DNA of 64,000 bases from Tsukamurella sp040611135 (GTDB lineage Bacteria > Actinomycetota > Actinomycetes > Mycobacteriales > Mycobacteriaceae), in assembly GCF_040611135.1 (NCBI RefSeq), contig NZ_JBEXNL010000017.1, forward strand, positions 1-64,000, in the 5' to 3' direction. Shown here piece after piece: positions 17,718-26,852 of this stretch. How positions within the stretch are numbered: position 1 is the first letter of the stretch; every line of letters starts with the position of its first letter. Position numbers and translations under genes: made by a program. Below the pieces are notes generated by a model. It saw only the letters and a program-made list of their open reading frames with translations, was not told where the DNA came from and did not search any database.

Positions 17718-17723
17718 CGGTCG

Positions 17724-19130
17724 GTGCCCCGGCCTCCTGCACAGATCCCCGACCTGTGGCCGTCGCCGCTGCCGCCGCGCGACGACGGTCGGGGCGCTCC
17801 CCAGGCGATCGTCGACCTCGTACTCGACGCGCTCGACCGCGCGACGCTGCACCCGGGCGATCGTCTTCCCTCGTCCCGCGCGCTGGCCGTGCACCTGGAG
17901 GTTCCGCGGGGCGTGGTCACCGTCGCCTATGACACCCTTGCGGCGATGGGTGTGGCCCGCACGGTGCCGGGGAGTGGAACCACGATCGCGGAGGGGTCGG
18001 ACGGCCTCGCGCGCGCCCTGCTGTCCCCGGGCCCGACGGTGCCCCCGTCCCCGCCTCCGGCTCGGCCGGTGATCAGCCTCGAGCCCGGTCTGCCGGACGT
18101 CGCGCTCATCGACGAGCGGCGGTGGCGCCGCTCATGGCGGCACGCCACCCGGCTGACCGCTCCCGCCGACCTCGACGCACGGATCGCCGAGCTCCGCGCG
18201 GTACTCGCGGCGCAGCTGCGCCGGAGCCGTGCCGTGGTGTGCGCATCGTCGGACATCCGCCTGTTCCCCGGGGTGAACCCGGCGCTCCGCACGATCGCCG
18301 ACTGGTTCGGTGCGCCGATCGCGATGGAGGACCCCGGGTACCGGCGGGCGTTCGACGCCTTCCGAGCCACCGGGAATCGGGTCGTGTCCGTCCCCGTCGA
18401 CGACGAGGGGCTCGTCGTCGACCGGCTCCCCGATCGACGGTGTCTGGTGTACGTCACCCCGGCGCACCAGTACCCGACGGGCGTGCGCATGTCGATGTCG
18501 CGCAGGCTCGCTCTGCTGCGATGGGCTCGTGGGACCGGCGGCCTCGTCCTGGAGGACGACTACGACGGCGAGTTCTCCTACGACGTGGCCCCGCTGCCGG
18601 CGCTGCACCGCCTCGACCCGGAGTCGGTGGTCTACATCGGGACCGCGTCGAAAGCGCTCAGCCCGCTGTTGCGGATCGCGTGGGCGGTGCTCCCGGAGCG
18701 GTGTCGCGAACTCCCCAACGCCGGAAACGGATCCGGCGCGGGCGTGGACGGCACGGCGGCGACGATGCTCGCGCATTTCATCTCCTCCGGCGGGTGGGAC
18801 AACCACATCGCGCGGGCCGGCCGGACCTACGGCGCGCGCCGGGCCGCGGTGCGGCGCGCGCTCGCGCTGCACGTTCCGGACGCGCACGTGATCGGCGTCG
18901 AGGCGGGCCTGCACCTCACCGTCGACCTCGGATCGCCCGATGCGCTCGCCGCGGTGCTCGACAACCTCGAGGACCACGGCTACCGGGCGAGCACCGTCGC
19001 CGCCCACGCGCTGCAGGACCTCGGATCTCATGATCGCGACCCGCGCGAGCGCGCCGGGCTCCTGGTGTCCTACGCGGTGATCCCGGAGACGCGAGCGGAC
19101 ACCATCATCCGCCTCCTCGCCCCGCGGTAG
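17724..19130 (+). CDS. MocR/PdxR-type GntR regulator
   Basis: 468 residues: an N-terminal GntR winged HTH (about 20-90, LPSSRALAVHLEVPRGVVTVAYDTL) fused to a type-I aminotransferase-like domain. The PLP-binding Lys is in YIGTASKALSPLLRIAW, and the HQYPTGVRMS block is conserved. Such regulators sense PLP and related amines rather than act as enzymes. The divergent PPOX-family gene is the probable target. Length is normal for the family. Confidence 0.9.
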   Translation: MPRPPAQIPDLWPSPLPPRDDGRGAPQAIVDLVLDALDRATLHPGDRLPSSRALAVHLEVPRGVVTVAYDTLAAMGVARTVPGSGTTIAEGSDGLARALLSPGPTVPPSPPPARPVISLEPGLPDVALIDERRWRRSWRHATRLTAPADLDARIAELRAVLAAQLRRSRAVVCASSDIRLFPGVNPALRTIADWFGAPIAMEDPGYRRAFDAFRATGNRVVSVPVDDEGLVVDRLPDRRCLVYVTPAHQYPTGVRMSMSRRLALLRWARGTGGLVLEDDYDGEFSYDVAPLPALHRLDPESVVYIGTASKALSPLLRIAWAVLPERCRELPNAGNGSGAGVDGTAATMLAHFISSGGWDNHIARAGRTYGARRAAVRRALALHVPDAHVIGVEAGLHLTVDLGSPDALAAVLDNLEDHGYRASTVAAHALQDLGSHDRDPRERAGLLVSYAVIPETRADTIIRLLAPR

Positions 19131-19153
19131 GCGCGGAGTGAGGGGCGGCACGG

Positions 19154-21133
19154 TCAGAAGGGCGGCGGTTCGTCGTCGGGCGGTGGGAGCGACGCGGGAG
19201 TTGCGCCGGCGAGTACCGCGGCGAGGCGTCGTTCGACGGCACTGACCGTGTCGGGGTGGGTGCGGCGTTCGAGTTCCTCGAGATTCCGGTCGCGGATCCG
19301 TTCGCGCCGTTCGTGTTCGCGTTGCAGCCGGGTGGGACCGCCGGGTCTCCGAGGCTTCGACGGTGCCGCCGACGGATTCGTCCAGGTGATGCGGGTCAGG
19401 TCGGGGAACAGACCCAGGATCGTGCCCGACGGGTCGACGACGACCCGCCTACCGTTCGGTCCCGTCCACAGGATGCGGCCGTCGGCGAGGTGGGAGTCGA
19501 CCCAGATCCCCGCCGTCTTCAGCTGATGGTGGGGCACGCACAGGGGCTGGCCGTTGTCGGCAGTAGTGGCTCCGCCGCGGGCGGGGTCGAGGTGGTCGTA
19601 CTCGCGGGCGTGGTCGATCTGGCAGCGTGCCGCCGGCCGCGTGCACATCGGGAACACGCAGCGGGGGAACAGGATGTGGAAGTACCGCTTCAGGTCCGCC
19701 GAGAACCGGTACCCCGCGCTGCCCTGCGCGATCACCAGTGCCCGTGGGCTCAGTGCTCGCGGGGAGCGAGTCGGAGCGACTCGAGTATGTGCCGGAGGGG
19801 GAGTGGCGGTATCCGCTGCGCCATGAGTGTCTGCCTCACCGTCCGCGTCTGCGGCGCGGCGGCAGCGTGACGCGAGCAGGATCCCCACCGGACGACGGCG
19901 CACGAGGTCGATTCCGGACCACCGGTACATCGAGCCCGACAACGGTTCCGCGGTGCGGTCCGGAACGAGCTCAGCCTCCGGCGACGTGCTCGGATCATGT
20001 GTCCGCTCAATTGATTCAGGGTCTGCGCTCACCTCGGGATCGACGCCCGCCGCGGACTCGGCGGTGGGGGAGTCGTCGAGCTCCTGGCCGAAGGGGCGGA
20101 TCACGGCATCGTTGCGGCGACTGATCTCGCGGGCGTGCTCGGCGGTGATCGGGCCGTGGCCGATCAGGTACGCGGCATCGGTATCGCTGGGATCGGCGAG
20201 GGTCTTCTCGTTGATCACGACGTGGATGAGGGTGCGGTACCGGACGATGACGCGCGCACCGTCGGAATCCTCCTGGCACTCACCCGCATGCCGGATCGGG
20301 GCGAACCGGCACACGGGGAGGGCGCACCGGCAGCCCAGCGTCACGAAACCGCGGACGAGCATGACGAAGGCGTCGGCGCGCCGCTGGGAGGCCGACCGCG
20401 GATCGCAGTCGCACACCGTTGCCGCGACCTCGTCGACCCGGGACTCGAGCTCCCGGATCTCGTGTGCGGTGAGCAGTGCGTAGGCCACCGCCATGCCGTC
20501 GTCCGCGGGCCGCACGGTGAACGTGCGGTCCTCCTCAGCCTGCTTGCGCTGCCGTTCCGCGGCCGCGGGGTCGATGTCGTGCACGATCCGGTCCGCAGCT
20601 TCGCGCAGCGCGGGAATCGCGGTCAGCTGCTCGGCGCCGGCCGTGAGCACCTCGGCGAGGCGTTCGTCGAACTCGAGCGCCTGTGCCGTCGACAGCGCGC
20701 GGCACCGGCTCAGCGACTCCTGCCCGCCGCGCGCAGAGATCACGTTCGCGTCGATGAGCGCGAACACCCGCGGCAGCCGTTCGACGAAACCGATCGCCTG
20801 GTCGATCGCCGTCTCGGCCGCGGTGGGACCGAGACGCAGAGCGACCATCACCTCCGCCTTCAGCGAGGAGTACGCCAGCGACAGCTCCTGCCGTCGCGCG
20901 TAGAAGTCCGCCCCTTGCTCGATGTCCGACGACAGGAACGCCGACTCGCGCTCGCCGTATCGGTCCCGGAACAGGGCGTACGTCGCCGTCATCGTTCGAC
21001 AGAACGCCCTGTTCTCGACCCGCCGCTGCTCGTCGAGCACCTCGCCCAGCTCGACCGAGGGCACCACGGCACCGACCAACCGCGGAGGCAGCAGTGCCTC
21101 CGGGATGCTCGTCAGGGCGGCGGTGTGATCCAT
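19154..21133 (-). CDS. DUF222/HNH endonuclease-domain protein
   Basis: 659 residues. The N-terminal part (about 20-350) is DUF222, the 13E12-repeat type found in many copies in Mycobacteriales. A Pro/Ser/Thr-rich variable linker follows. The C-terminal HNH nuclease is at about 510-570: CxxxxC-like CVFPMCTRPAARCQIDH, then NGQPLCVPHHQLK. I see no terminal inverted repeats or target duplication around it, so it is not assigned to a mobile element here. Its role is unknown. It starts at ATG 21133, 6 bases after TACCAT. Confidence 0.88.
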   Translation of the reverse strand: MDHTAALTSIPEALLPPRLVGAVVPSVELGEVLDEQRRVENRAFCRTMTATYALFRDRYGERESAFLSSDIEQGADFYARRQELSLAYSSLKAEVMVALRLGPTAAETAIDQAIGFVERLPRVFALIDANVISARGGQESLSRCRALSTAQALEFDERLAEVLTAGAEQLTAIPALREAADRIVHDIDPAAAERQRKQAEEDRTFTVRPADDGMAVAYALLTAHEIRELESRVDEVAATVCDCDPRSASQRRADAFVMLVRGFVTLGCRCALPVCRFAPIRHAGECQEDSDGARVIVRYRTLIHVVINEKTLADPSDTDAAYLIGHGPITAEHAREISRRNDAVIRPFGQELDDSPTAESAAGVDPEVSADPESIERTHDPSTSPEAELVPDRTAEPLSGSMYRWSGIDLVRRRPVGILLASRCRRAADADGEADTHGAADTATPPPAHTRVAPTRSPRALSPRALVIAQGSAGYRFSADLKRYFHILFPRCVFPMCTRPAARCQIDHAREYDHLDPARGGATTADNGQPLCVPHHQLKTAGIWVDSHLADGRILWTGPNGRRVVVDPSGTILGLFPDLTRITWTNPSAAPSKPRRPGGPTRLQREHERRERIRDRNLEELERRTHPDTVSAVERRLAAVLAGATPASLPPPDDEPPPF

Positions 21134-21139
21134 GACTCA

Positions 21140-21145
21140 ATGGTA
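21140..21145 (-). promoter_or_regulatory. -10 box of DUF222-HNH gene
   Basis: Minus-strand TACCAT, 6 bases, then ATG 21133. It is the same hexamer and spacing as at 2267-2272. Confidence 0.6.
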
Positions 21146-21337
21146 CAGGTGTTCGAATGGGGCCGCAATGATTGATCTACAGAGAGCGAGACGCGCATCG
21201 CGGCAGTGCACGTCGCGGACGAGCCCCGGATTGCCACTGCAAAACTCCGGCGGATCTCGACCGAATACTCGACGCGTGTGCTTTCCTCCAGACGGGCGTA
21301 CCGCCCGAAATCGGTTCCGTGCCTAAGGAGGCCCGCT

Positions 21338-21787
21338 ATGAATCGCACCCTAGCCCTCACTTCCGCGATCGTGTTCGCGTCGATCGGACTCGTCGCGTGC
21401 GGCGGTGGCTCCGACAAGGGGTCCGACTCGAATTCCGCGAGCACGGACGCCAAGACCACCGTCACGGTCGACGGGAAGGAACTGACCGGCGTCGACCTGA
21501 GCAAGGTGGGCTGCACCAAGCAGGGCGACCGGATCGCCATCGGCGCCGGCGGCACCTCCGGCGGCGTCGGCGCCACCCTCAAGGACGGAAACCCGCCCAC
21601 CGTCGAGACCGTCGCCCTCACCGTCGACGGGAACGCCCTCGGCGTCGGACCCGGTGTCGGCGAGGCCACCGTCAAGGTCGACGGTAAGCGCTACACGATC
21701 TCCGGCACGGCGCAGGGCGGCAGCCTGAGCAACCCGATGGCGGGGATCGTCAAGAAGCCCTTCGAGATCGTCGTCACCTGTAGCTGA
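21338..21787 (+). CDS. lpqH: LpqH-type lipoprotein antigen
   Basis: 149-residue homologue of the mycobacterial 19-kDa lipoprotein. The signal peptide ends in lipobox LVAC, and a short Ser/Asp-rich linker follows. The LpqH core is clear: VGCTKQGDRIAIGAGG, LKDGNPPTVETV, ISGTAQGG, NPMAGIVKKPFEIVVTCS. Two cysteines should form a disulphide. AAGGAGG (21325-21331) is 6 bases before the ATG, one of the strongest ribosome sites in the window. The stop overlaps the convergent MBL gene by 14 bases. Confidence 0.93.
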   Translation: MNRTLALTSAIVFASIGLVACGGGSDKGSDSNSASTDAKTTVTVDGKELTGVDLSKVGCTKQGDRIAIGAGGTSGGVGATLKDGNPPTVETVALTVDGNALGVGPGVGEATVKVDGKRYTISGTAQGGSLSNPMAGIVKKPFEIVVTCS

Positions 21788-22514
21788 CGCGCGCCCGCGC
21801 GACCGCCTCGGCGGGGCTCCCGTGCCACGGCTCGCCGTGGCCGGGGGCCAGCACGCCGGCGTCGAGCGCTGCGATCGCCTCGAGGGTGTCGACGGTGCGC
21901 GGCAGGTCGTGGCTGAAGAAGCCGGGCAGGAGCTGCGGCCCCGTCGAACCCGACAGCGGATGGCCGGTCACCAGGGCGTCACCGGTGGCGACGACGCCGC
22001 CGGGCAGGAGGAACGCGGTGTGCCCGGAGGTGTGGCCGGCGCAGGGGATCGGTACGGGTGCGCCGGGCAGGTCGAGCGGAGCGCCCGCCGCGCGCACGGA
22101 AAAGGGTTCGGCGTAGGGCATCTCGACGTGGCCGAGCACGCCGACGCGCGCGACATCGGCCATCCACCGCAGCGTGCGCGGGCGCCAGGCGATGGGCAGC
22201 AGGTCGAGCGGCGCGGCCTGCTCGTGCGTCTCGCCGCGGGCGTGTGCGATCTCGTCGGGGTGCGCGAGAACCGGTGTCCCGTAGCGCTCGTGCAGTCTCG
22301 CGACGCCGCCCACGTGGTCGATGTGCGCGTGCGTCACGAGGATCGCGCGGACGTCCTCGGGGCGCCGGCCGATCGACGCCAGCGCGGCCTCGACGCGGTC
22401 CACGTCGCCCGCCCAGCCCGCGTCGATCAGCGTGACCTCGGCGCCGTCGACCAGGGCGAGGAAGTTGACGTGCGTCCCGGACCCGAACCACACGCCGCTC
22501 GCGAGCTCGCGCAT
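21774..22514 (-). CDS. Metallo-beta-lactamase-fold hydrolase
   Basis: 246-residue MBL-fold protein with the metal motif THAHIDH (near residue 60), a later His in GHTSGHTAF, Asp in ATGDALV and His in LAPGHGEPW. These are the expected five ligands for a glyoxalase-II-like or lactonase-like dinuclear site. Substrate unknown. Its ATG overlaps the glgB stop (TGATG), so it is translated from the glgE-glgB mRNA. That suggests a role connected with glucan metabolism, but this is inference from coupling alone. Confidence 0.85.
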   Translation of the reverse strand: MRELASGVWFGSGTHVNFLALVDGAEVTLIDAGWAGDVDRVEAALASIGRRPEDVRAILVTHAHIDHVGGVARLHERYGTPVLAHPDEIAHARGETHEQAAPLDLLPIAWRPRTLRWMADVARVGVLGHVEMPYAEPFSVRAAGAPLDLPGAPVPIPCAGHTSGHTAFLLPGGVVATGDALVTGHPLSGSTGPQLLPGFFSHDLPRTVDTLEAIAALDAGVLAPGHGEPWHGSPAEAVARARVSYR

Positions 22515-24733
22515 CAGGCCTCGACCGCGGGCTTCCCGTCGAAGGTCAGCCACACCGCCGAGTTGGGGCCCAGTACGACTTCGACAGAGGCCTCGCGGCC
22601 GTGCCAGGAGCGGGACTCCGCGCTCACGCCGCCCATGTTGCCCGCACCGGTGCCCTCGTATGCCGAGGAATCGGTGTTGAGGATCTCGCGCCACGAGCCG
22701 GCGAAGGGGACGCCCACGCGGTAGCGCTCGTGCGTCTGCCCGGAGAAGTTGTACAGGCACAGCACCACGGAACCGTCGCTGCCCCAGCGCAGGAAGCTCA
22801 GCACGTTGTTCTGCGAGTCGTTCGCGTCCACCCACTCGTAGCCCGACGGGGTGGTGTCCTGGCTCCACAGCGCCGGGTGGGAGCGGTACGCCGCGTTGAG
22901 ATCCCGCGTGAGCGCCTGGATCCCGGCGTGCAGCTCGCCCTCCCAGCCGTCGAGGCTGTCCCAGTCCAGCGAGCGCTCCTCGGACCATTCCCGGACCTGC
23001 CCGAACTCCTGGCCCATGAACAGCAGCTGCTTGCCCGGGTGGCCCCACATGTACGCGAGGAGGGCGCGGACGCCGGACGCCTTGGTGTGGGCGTCGCCGG
23101 GCATGCGCGTCCACAGCGTGCCCTTGCCGTGCACCACCTCGTCGTGGCTGATGGGGAGCACGAAGTTCTCGCTCCACGCGTACATCAGGGAGAAGGTGAC
23201 CTCGTGGTGGTGGAAGTTGCGGTGCACCTGGTCGCGCCCCAGATAGCCCAGGGTGTCGTGCATCCAGCCCATGTTCCACTTCATGGTGAAGCCGAGGCCG
23301 CCGAGGTTCGTCGGGCGGGTGACGCCGGGCCAGCTCGTGGACTCCTCGGCCACCGTGACCACGCCCGGGAACAGCTTGTGGACCGTGGCGTTCATCTCCT
23401 GCAGGAACTCCACCGCCTCGAGGTTCTCCCGGCCGCCGTACACGTTCGGCGTCCAGCCGCCGTCGGGGCGGGAGTAGTCGAGGTACAGCATCGACGCCAC
23501 GGCGTCCACGCGCAGACCGTCGACATGGAACTCGTCGAACCAGTAGAGAGCATTGGCCACCAGGAAGTTCCGCACCTCGCGGCGACCGAAGTCGAAGACA
23601 TAGGTGCCCCAATCCAGCTGCTCGCCGCGCTGCGGGTCGCCGTGCTCGTAGAGCGGCTTACCGTCGAACCGGGCGAGCGCCCACGCGTCCTTGGGGAAGT
23701 GCGCGGGCACCCAGTCCATGATCACGCCGATGCCGCGGGCGTGCATCACATCCACGAACTCGCGGAACTCGTCCGGGGTGCCGAACCGGGAGGTCGGCGC
23801 GAAGTAGGACGTGACCTGGTAGCCCCAGGATCCGCCGAAGGGGTGCTCCGCCACCGGCAGCAGCTCGATGTGCGTGAAGCCGGTCTCCGTGACGTAGTCG
23901 GCCAGCTCGTTCGCCAGGTCGAGGTAGCTCAGACCCTGCCGCCACGAGCCGAGGTGCACCTCGTAGGTGCTCATCGGCCGGTCGGTGGGGATCTGCTTGG
24001 CGCGCTCGGCGATCCAGGCGTCGTCGCGCCACGCGTGATGGCTCTCCGTGACGATCGACGCCGTGGCGGGCGGTACCTCGGTGCGGCGGGCCATCGGGTC
24101 GGCCTTCTCGACGGGGCCGCCCTCGGTGAAGATCCGGAACTTGTAGGCGGCGCCGTCGCCGACTCCCGGGACGAAGACCTCCCAGACACCCGACGAGCCG
24201 AGCGTGCGCATCGGGAAGGACTCACCGGACCAGTACTCGAAGTCGCCGATCACGGTGACCCCACGCGCGTTCGGGGCCCATACGGCGAAGGAGGTGCCAC
24301 TGACCTCGCCGTCGGGCGTGGTGTAGCTGCGCACGTGGGCGCCGAGCACGTCCCACAGCCGCTCGTGCCGGCCCTCGGCGATCAGGTGCTGATCCAGTTC
24401 GCCGATCGTCGGCAGGAACCGGTAGCCGTCCGCGACGATCGTGCTGCCCGTGGGGTAGAGCACCTCGTAGCGGTAGTCGGCGAGATCGGAGATCGGCACC
24501 TCGGTGCCCCACAGTGCGCCCTGGATGCGGGCCATCGGGTAGTGCTCGCCGCCGATCACCGCCGCCACCGCGGTGGCGCCGGGCTTGAGCGCGCGCAGCA
24601 CCGTGCCGCGGGGCGTCGGGTGCGCGCCCAGGATCGCGTGGGGGTCGTGATAGGCACCGGACAGCAGGCGGCCGGCGGTATCGGGGTCGACGGCAGCCGC
24701 AGCCGAACTGGGGCCGACGGGGTTCTCGCTCAT
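22514..24733 (-). CDS. glgB: 1,4-alpha-glucan branching enzyme
   Basis: 739-residue GH13_9 enzyme that adds alpha-1,6 branches to linear glucan. An N-terminal domain and CBM48 (to about residue 240) precede the barrel. Catalytic residues are visible in HVDGLRVDAVASM (nucleophile Asp), VAEESTSWPGV (acid/base Glu) and ISHDEVVHGKG (Asp). Length is as expected. Two adjacent in-frame ATGs exist; the second (24733) gives better spacing to GGGAGG and a one-base TGATG overlap with the glgE stop. It works downstream of GlgE in the maltose-1-phosphate route to alpha-glucan. Confidence 0.95.
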   Translation of the reverse strand: MSENPVGPSSAAAAVDPDTAGRLLSGAYHDPHAILGAHPTPRGTVLRALKPGATAVAAVIGGEHYPMARIQGALWGTEVPISDLADYRYEVLYPTGSTIVADGYRFLPTIGELDQHLIAEGRHERLWDVLGAHVRSYTTPDGEVSGTSFAVWAPNARGVTVIGDFEYWSGESFPMRTLGSSGVWEVFVPGVGDGAAYKFRIFTEGGPVEKADPMARRTEVPPATASIVTESHHAWRDDAWIAERAKQIPTDRPMSTYEVHLGSWRQGLSYLDLANELADYVTETGFTHIELLPVAEHPFGGSWGYQVTSYFAPTSRFGTPDEFREFVDVMHARGIGVIMDWVPAHFPKDAWALARFDGKPLYEHGDPQRGEQLDWGTYVFDFGRREVRNFLVANALYWFDEFHVDGLRVDAVASMLYLDYSRPDGGWTPNVYGGRENLEAVEFLQEMNATVHKLFPGVVTVAEESTSWPGVTRPTNLGGLGFTMKWNMGWMHDTLGYLGRDQVHRNFHHHEVTFSLMYAWSENFVLPISHDEVVHGKGTLWTRMPGDAHTKASGVRALLAYMWGHPGKQLLFMGQEFGQVREWSEERSLDWDSLDGWEGELHAGIQALTRDLNAAYRSHPALWSQDTTPSGYEWVDANDSQNNVLSFLRWGSDGSVVLCLYNFSGQTHERYRVGVPFAGSWREILNTDSSAYEGTGAGNMGGVSAESRSWHGREASVEVVLGPNSAVWLTFDGKPAVEA

Positions 24734-26733
24734 CATGCCTCCCGGTAGGACAGGTCGCGACGGTGCTGCGGGCTCAGTTGGGGCAGCACCAGGATGTGCG
24801 CGACATTGCGCCAGGGCTCCAGCCGCACGAAATTGGCCTGGCCCCAGTGATAGACCTCGCCCGACACCTCGTCGCGCACGGGGAACCGCTCGTGCCAGTC
24901 CATTCCCAGCGCCGGCAGGTCCAGCCACACGTTGCCGGCCTCGGCGCCGAAGGGGTTGAGGTTCACCACGATCAGGACGAGGTCGCCGGTGTTCGGATCG
25001 TGCTTGCTGTAGGCGATCAGCGCATCGTTGTCGACCGCGTGGAAGTGCAGGTTCCGCAGTTGCTGCAGCGCGGGGTGCCGGCGCCGGATGTCGTTGAGCC
25101 GGGTGATCCACGGCTCCAACGACTCCCCGCGACTCTGTGCCGCCTTGTAGTCGCGCGGGCGCAACTCGTACTTCTCCGAGTCGAGGTACTCCTCGCTGCC
25201 CTCGCGGACCGGGACGTGCTCGTAGAGCTCGTATCCCGAGTACATGCCCCAGCTGGGGGAGAGGGTGCCGGCGAGTGTCGCGCGGATGGCGAACATGCCC
25301 GGCCCGCCGTGCTGCAGGCTCTCGTGCAGGATGTCCGGCGTGTTCACCCAGAGATTGGGGCGGCAGATGTCGGCGTTGGCGGCGTGCTCGCGCGCGAACT
25401 CCTCGAGCTCCCACTTCGCCGTGCGCCACGTGAAATAGGTGTAGCTCTGCGTGAAGCCCAGCTTGCCCAGGCCGTACATCCGTGCCGGGCGGGTGAATGC
25501 CTCGGCCAGGAACAGGACGTTCGGGTTGACCTTCTTCACCTCGGCGATGAGCCAGTGCCAGAAGTCCGGCGGCTTCGTGTGCGGGTTGTCCACCCGGAAG
25601 ATCTCGATGCCGCGCTGCACCCAGAACAGCGTGACGCGCAACAGCTCCCGGTAGATGCCGGTGCGATCCTCGTCGAAGTTGATCGGGTAGATGTCCTGGT
25701 ACTTCTTCGGCGGGTTCTCGGCGTAGGCGATCGTGCCGTCGGGCAGGACCGTGAACCATTCGGGATGTTCCCGCGCCCACGGGTGATCCGGCGCCGCCTG
25801 GAAGGCCAGATCGAGCGCCACCTCCATACCGAGGTCGCGGGCGCGCTGGGTGAAGTAGTCGAAGTCCTCCAACGTGCCCAGCGCGGGATGTACCGCGTCG
25901 TGCCCGCCCGCGGTCGAACCGATGGCCCACGGCACGCCGACATCGTGCTCCTCCGGCGTCAGGGTGTTGTTGCGCCCCTTGCGGTTCACCTCGCCGATCG
26001 GATGAATCGGCGGGAGGTACACGATGTCGAAGCCCATCTCGGCCACCCGCGGCAGGTCCTCGGCGGCGGTGTGGAAGGTGCCGTGCACCGGCTTGCCCTC
26101 GTGATCCCAGCCGCCCGTCGATCGCGGGAACAGCTCGTACCAGGATCCGAAGAGCGCGCGCGTGCGGTCCACCCACACCCGGTACGTCCGCGACTTGGTG
26201 ATGAGGTCGCGCACCGGATACTGCTGCAGGAGCCGGGTGATGTCGGGATGCAGTGCGGCGCCGGTCCGTTCGACGAGGCTGCGGTCGCCGTCGCGCAGGG
26301 CCGCGGCTGCGGCGCGGACCGAGGCCCGGTCACCGTCGGGCACGCCGCCCGCGGCGCGCTCGAGAAGGCGGGCACCGAGCTCGAGGTCGTTCGCGAGCTC
26401 CGCCGGGCCCTGGCCCGCGGCGAGCTTCTTCTGCACCGCGCTGCGCCAGGTGGTGGCCGGGTCGGACCAACCCTCGATGCGCAGCGACCAGTAGCCCGTG
26501 AGGTCCGGCCGGAACAACGCGTGGAATACGTCGGGCTCCGCGGCCGGCGACATGCGGATGTAGGTGGACGAGCCGTCCGGCCCGGTCACGACGACGGACG
26601 CCGCCACGGCGTCGTGACCCTCGCGCCACACTGTCGCCGACACCGGCACGACCTCGCCGACGACCGCCTTGCCGGGGTATTGCCCGCACGAGACCACGGG
26701 TTCGATGTCATCGATGCCGATGCGTCCTGTCAC
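24733..26733 (-). CDS. glgE: Maltosyltransferase GlgE
   Basis: 666-residue GH13_3 alpha-1,4-glucan:maltose-1-phosphate maltosyltransferase, which extends glucan from maltose-1-phosphate made from trehalose. The nucleophile Asp is in IEIFRVDNPHTKPPDFW and the acid/base Glu in LFLAEAFTRP. The blocks YELFPRSTGG and YLPPIHPIGEVNRKGRNN are typical. An N-terminal beta-sandwich and S-domain insert precede the barrel. The start GTG 26733 is 7 bases after TACCGT. The glgP gene usually found between glgE and dinG in mycobacteria is absent. Confidence 0.95.
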   Translation of the reverse strand: MTGRIGIDDIEPVVSCGQYPGKAVVGEVVPVSATVWREGHDAVAASVVVTGPDGSSTYIRMSPAAEPDVFHALFRPDLTGYWSLRIEGWSDPATTWRSAVQKKLAAGQGPAELANDLELGARLLERAAGGVPDGDRASVRAAAAALRDGDRSLVERTGAALHPDITRLLQQYPVRDLITKSRTYRVWVDRTRALFGSWYELFPRSTGGWDHEGKPVHGTFHTAAEDLPRVAEMGFDIVYLPPIHPIGEVNRKGRNNTLTPEEHDVGVPWAIGSTAGGHDAVHPALGTLEDFDYFTQRARDLGMEVALDLAFQAAPDHPWAREHPEWFTVLPDGTIAYAENPPKKYQDIYPINFDEDRTGIYRELLRVTLFWVQRGIEIFRVDNPHTKPPDFWHWLIAEVKKVNPNVLFLAEAFTRPARMYGLGKLGFTQSYTYFTWRTAKWELEEFAREHAANADICRPNLWVNTPDILHESLQHGGPGMFAIRATLAGTLSPSWGMYSGYELYEHVPVREGSEEYLDSEKYELRPRDYKAAQSRGESLEPWITRLNDIRRRHPALQQLRNLHFHAVDNDALIAYSKHDPNTGDLVLIVVNLNPFGAEAGNVWLDLPALGMDWHERFPVRDEVSGEVYHWGQANFVRLEPWRNVAHILVLPQLSPQHRRDLSYREA

Positions 26734-26740
26734 CGGGCCA

Positions 26741-26746
26741 ACGGTA
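26741..26746 (-). promoter_or_regulatory. -10 box of glgE-glgB-MBL operon
   Basis: Minus-strand TACCGT, 7 bases, then GTG 26733. All three coupled genes probably depend on it. Confidence 0.6.
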
Positions 26747-26816
26747 GTCGACGCGGCCGGTTTACGGGCGAGTACTCCGGGCTCGTCCGGGCCCGGCGCC
26801 GCGCCGCCTGCGGGCC

Positions 26817-26846
26817 TTTCCGGTTGTGCCCGGACGGGTCCGGAAA
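26817..26846 (-). terminator. Terminator downstream of dinG
   Basis: TTTCCGG (26817-26823) pairs with CCGGAAA (26840-26846). An inner CCCG/CGGG pair adds stability. It starts 7 bases beyond the dinG stop and ends upstream of the glgE promoter. Confidence 0.6.
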
Positions 26847-26852
26847 ACGTGG

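Noticed and set aside
15517..18072. An 851-codon plus-strand frame through mqo and the MocR start
   Set aside because: Out of frame with both real proteins; Arg/Pro-rich noise.
19154..21133. DUF222-HNH gene as an insertion element or intein remnant
   Set aside because: No terminal repeats, target duplication or split host gene. The family is an abundant chromosomal one.
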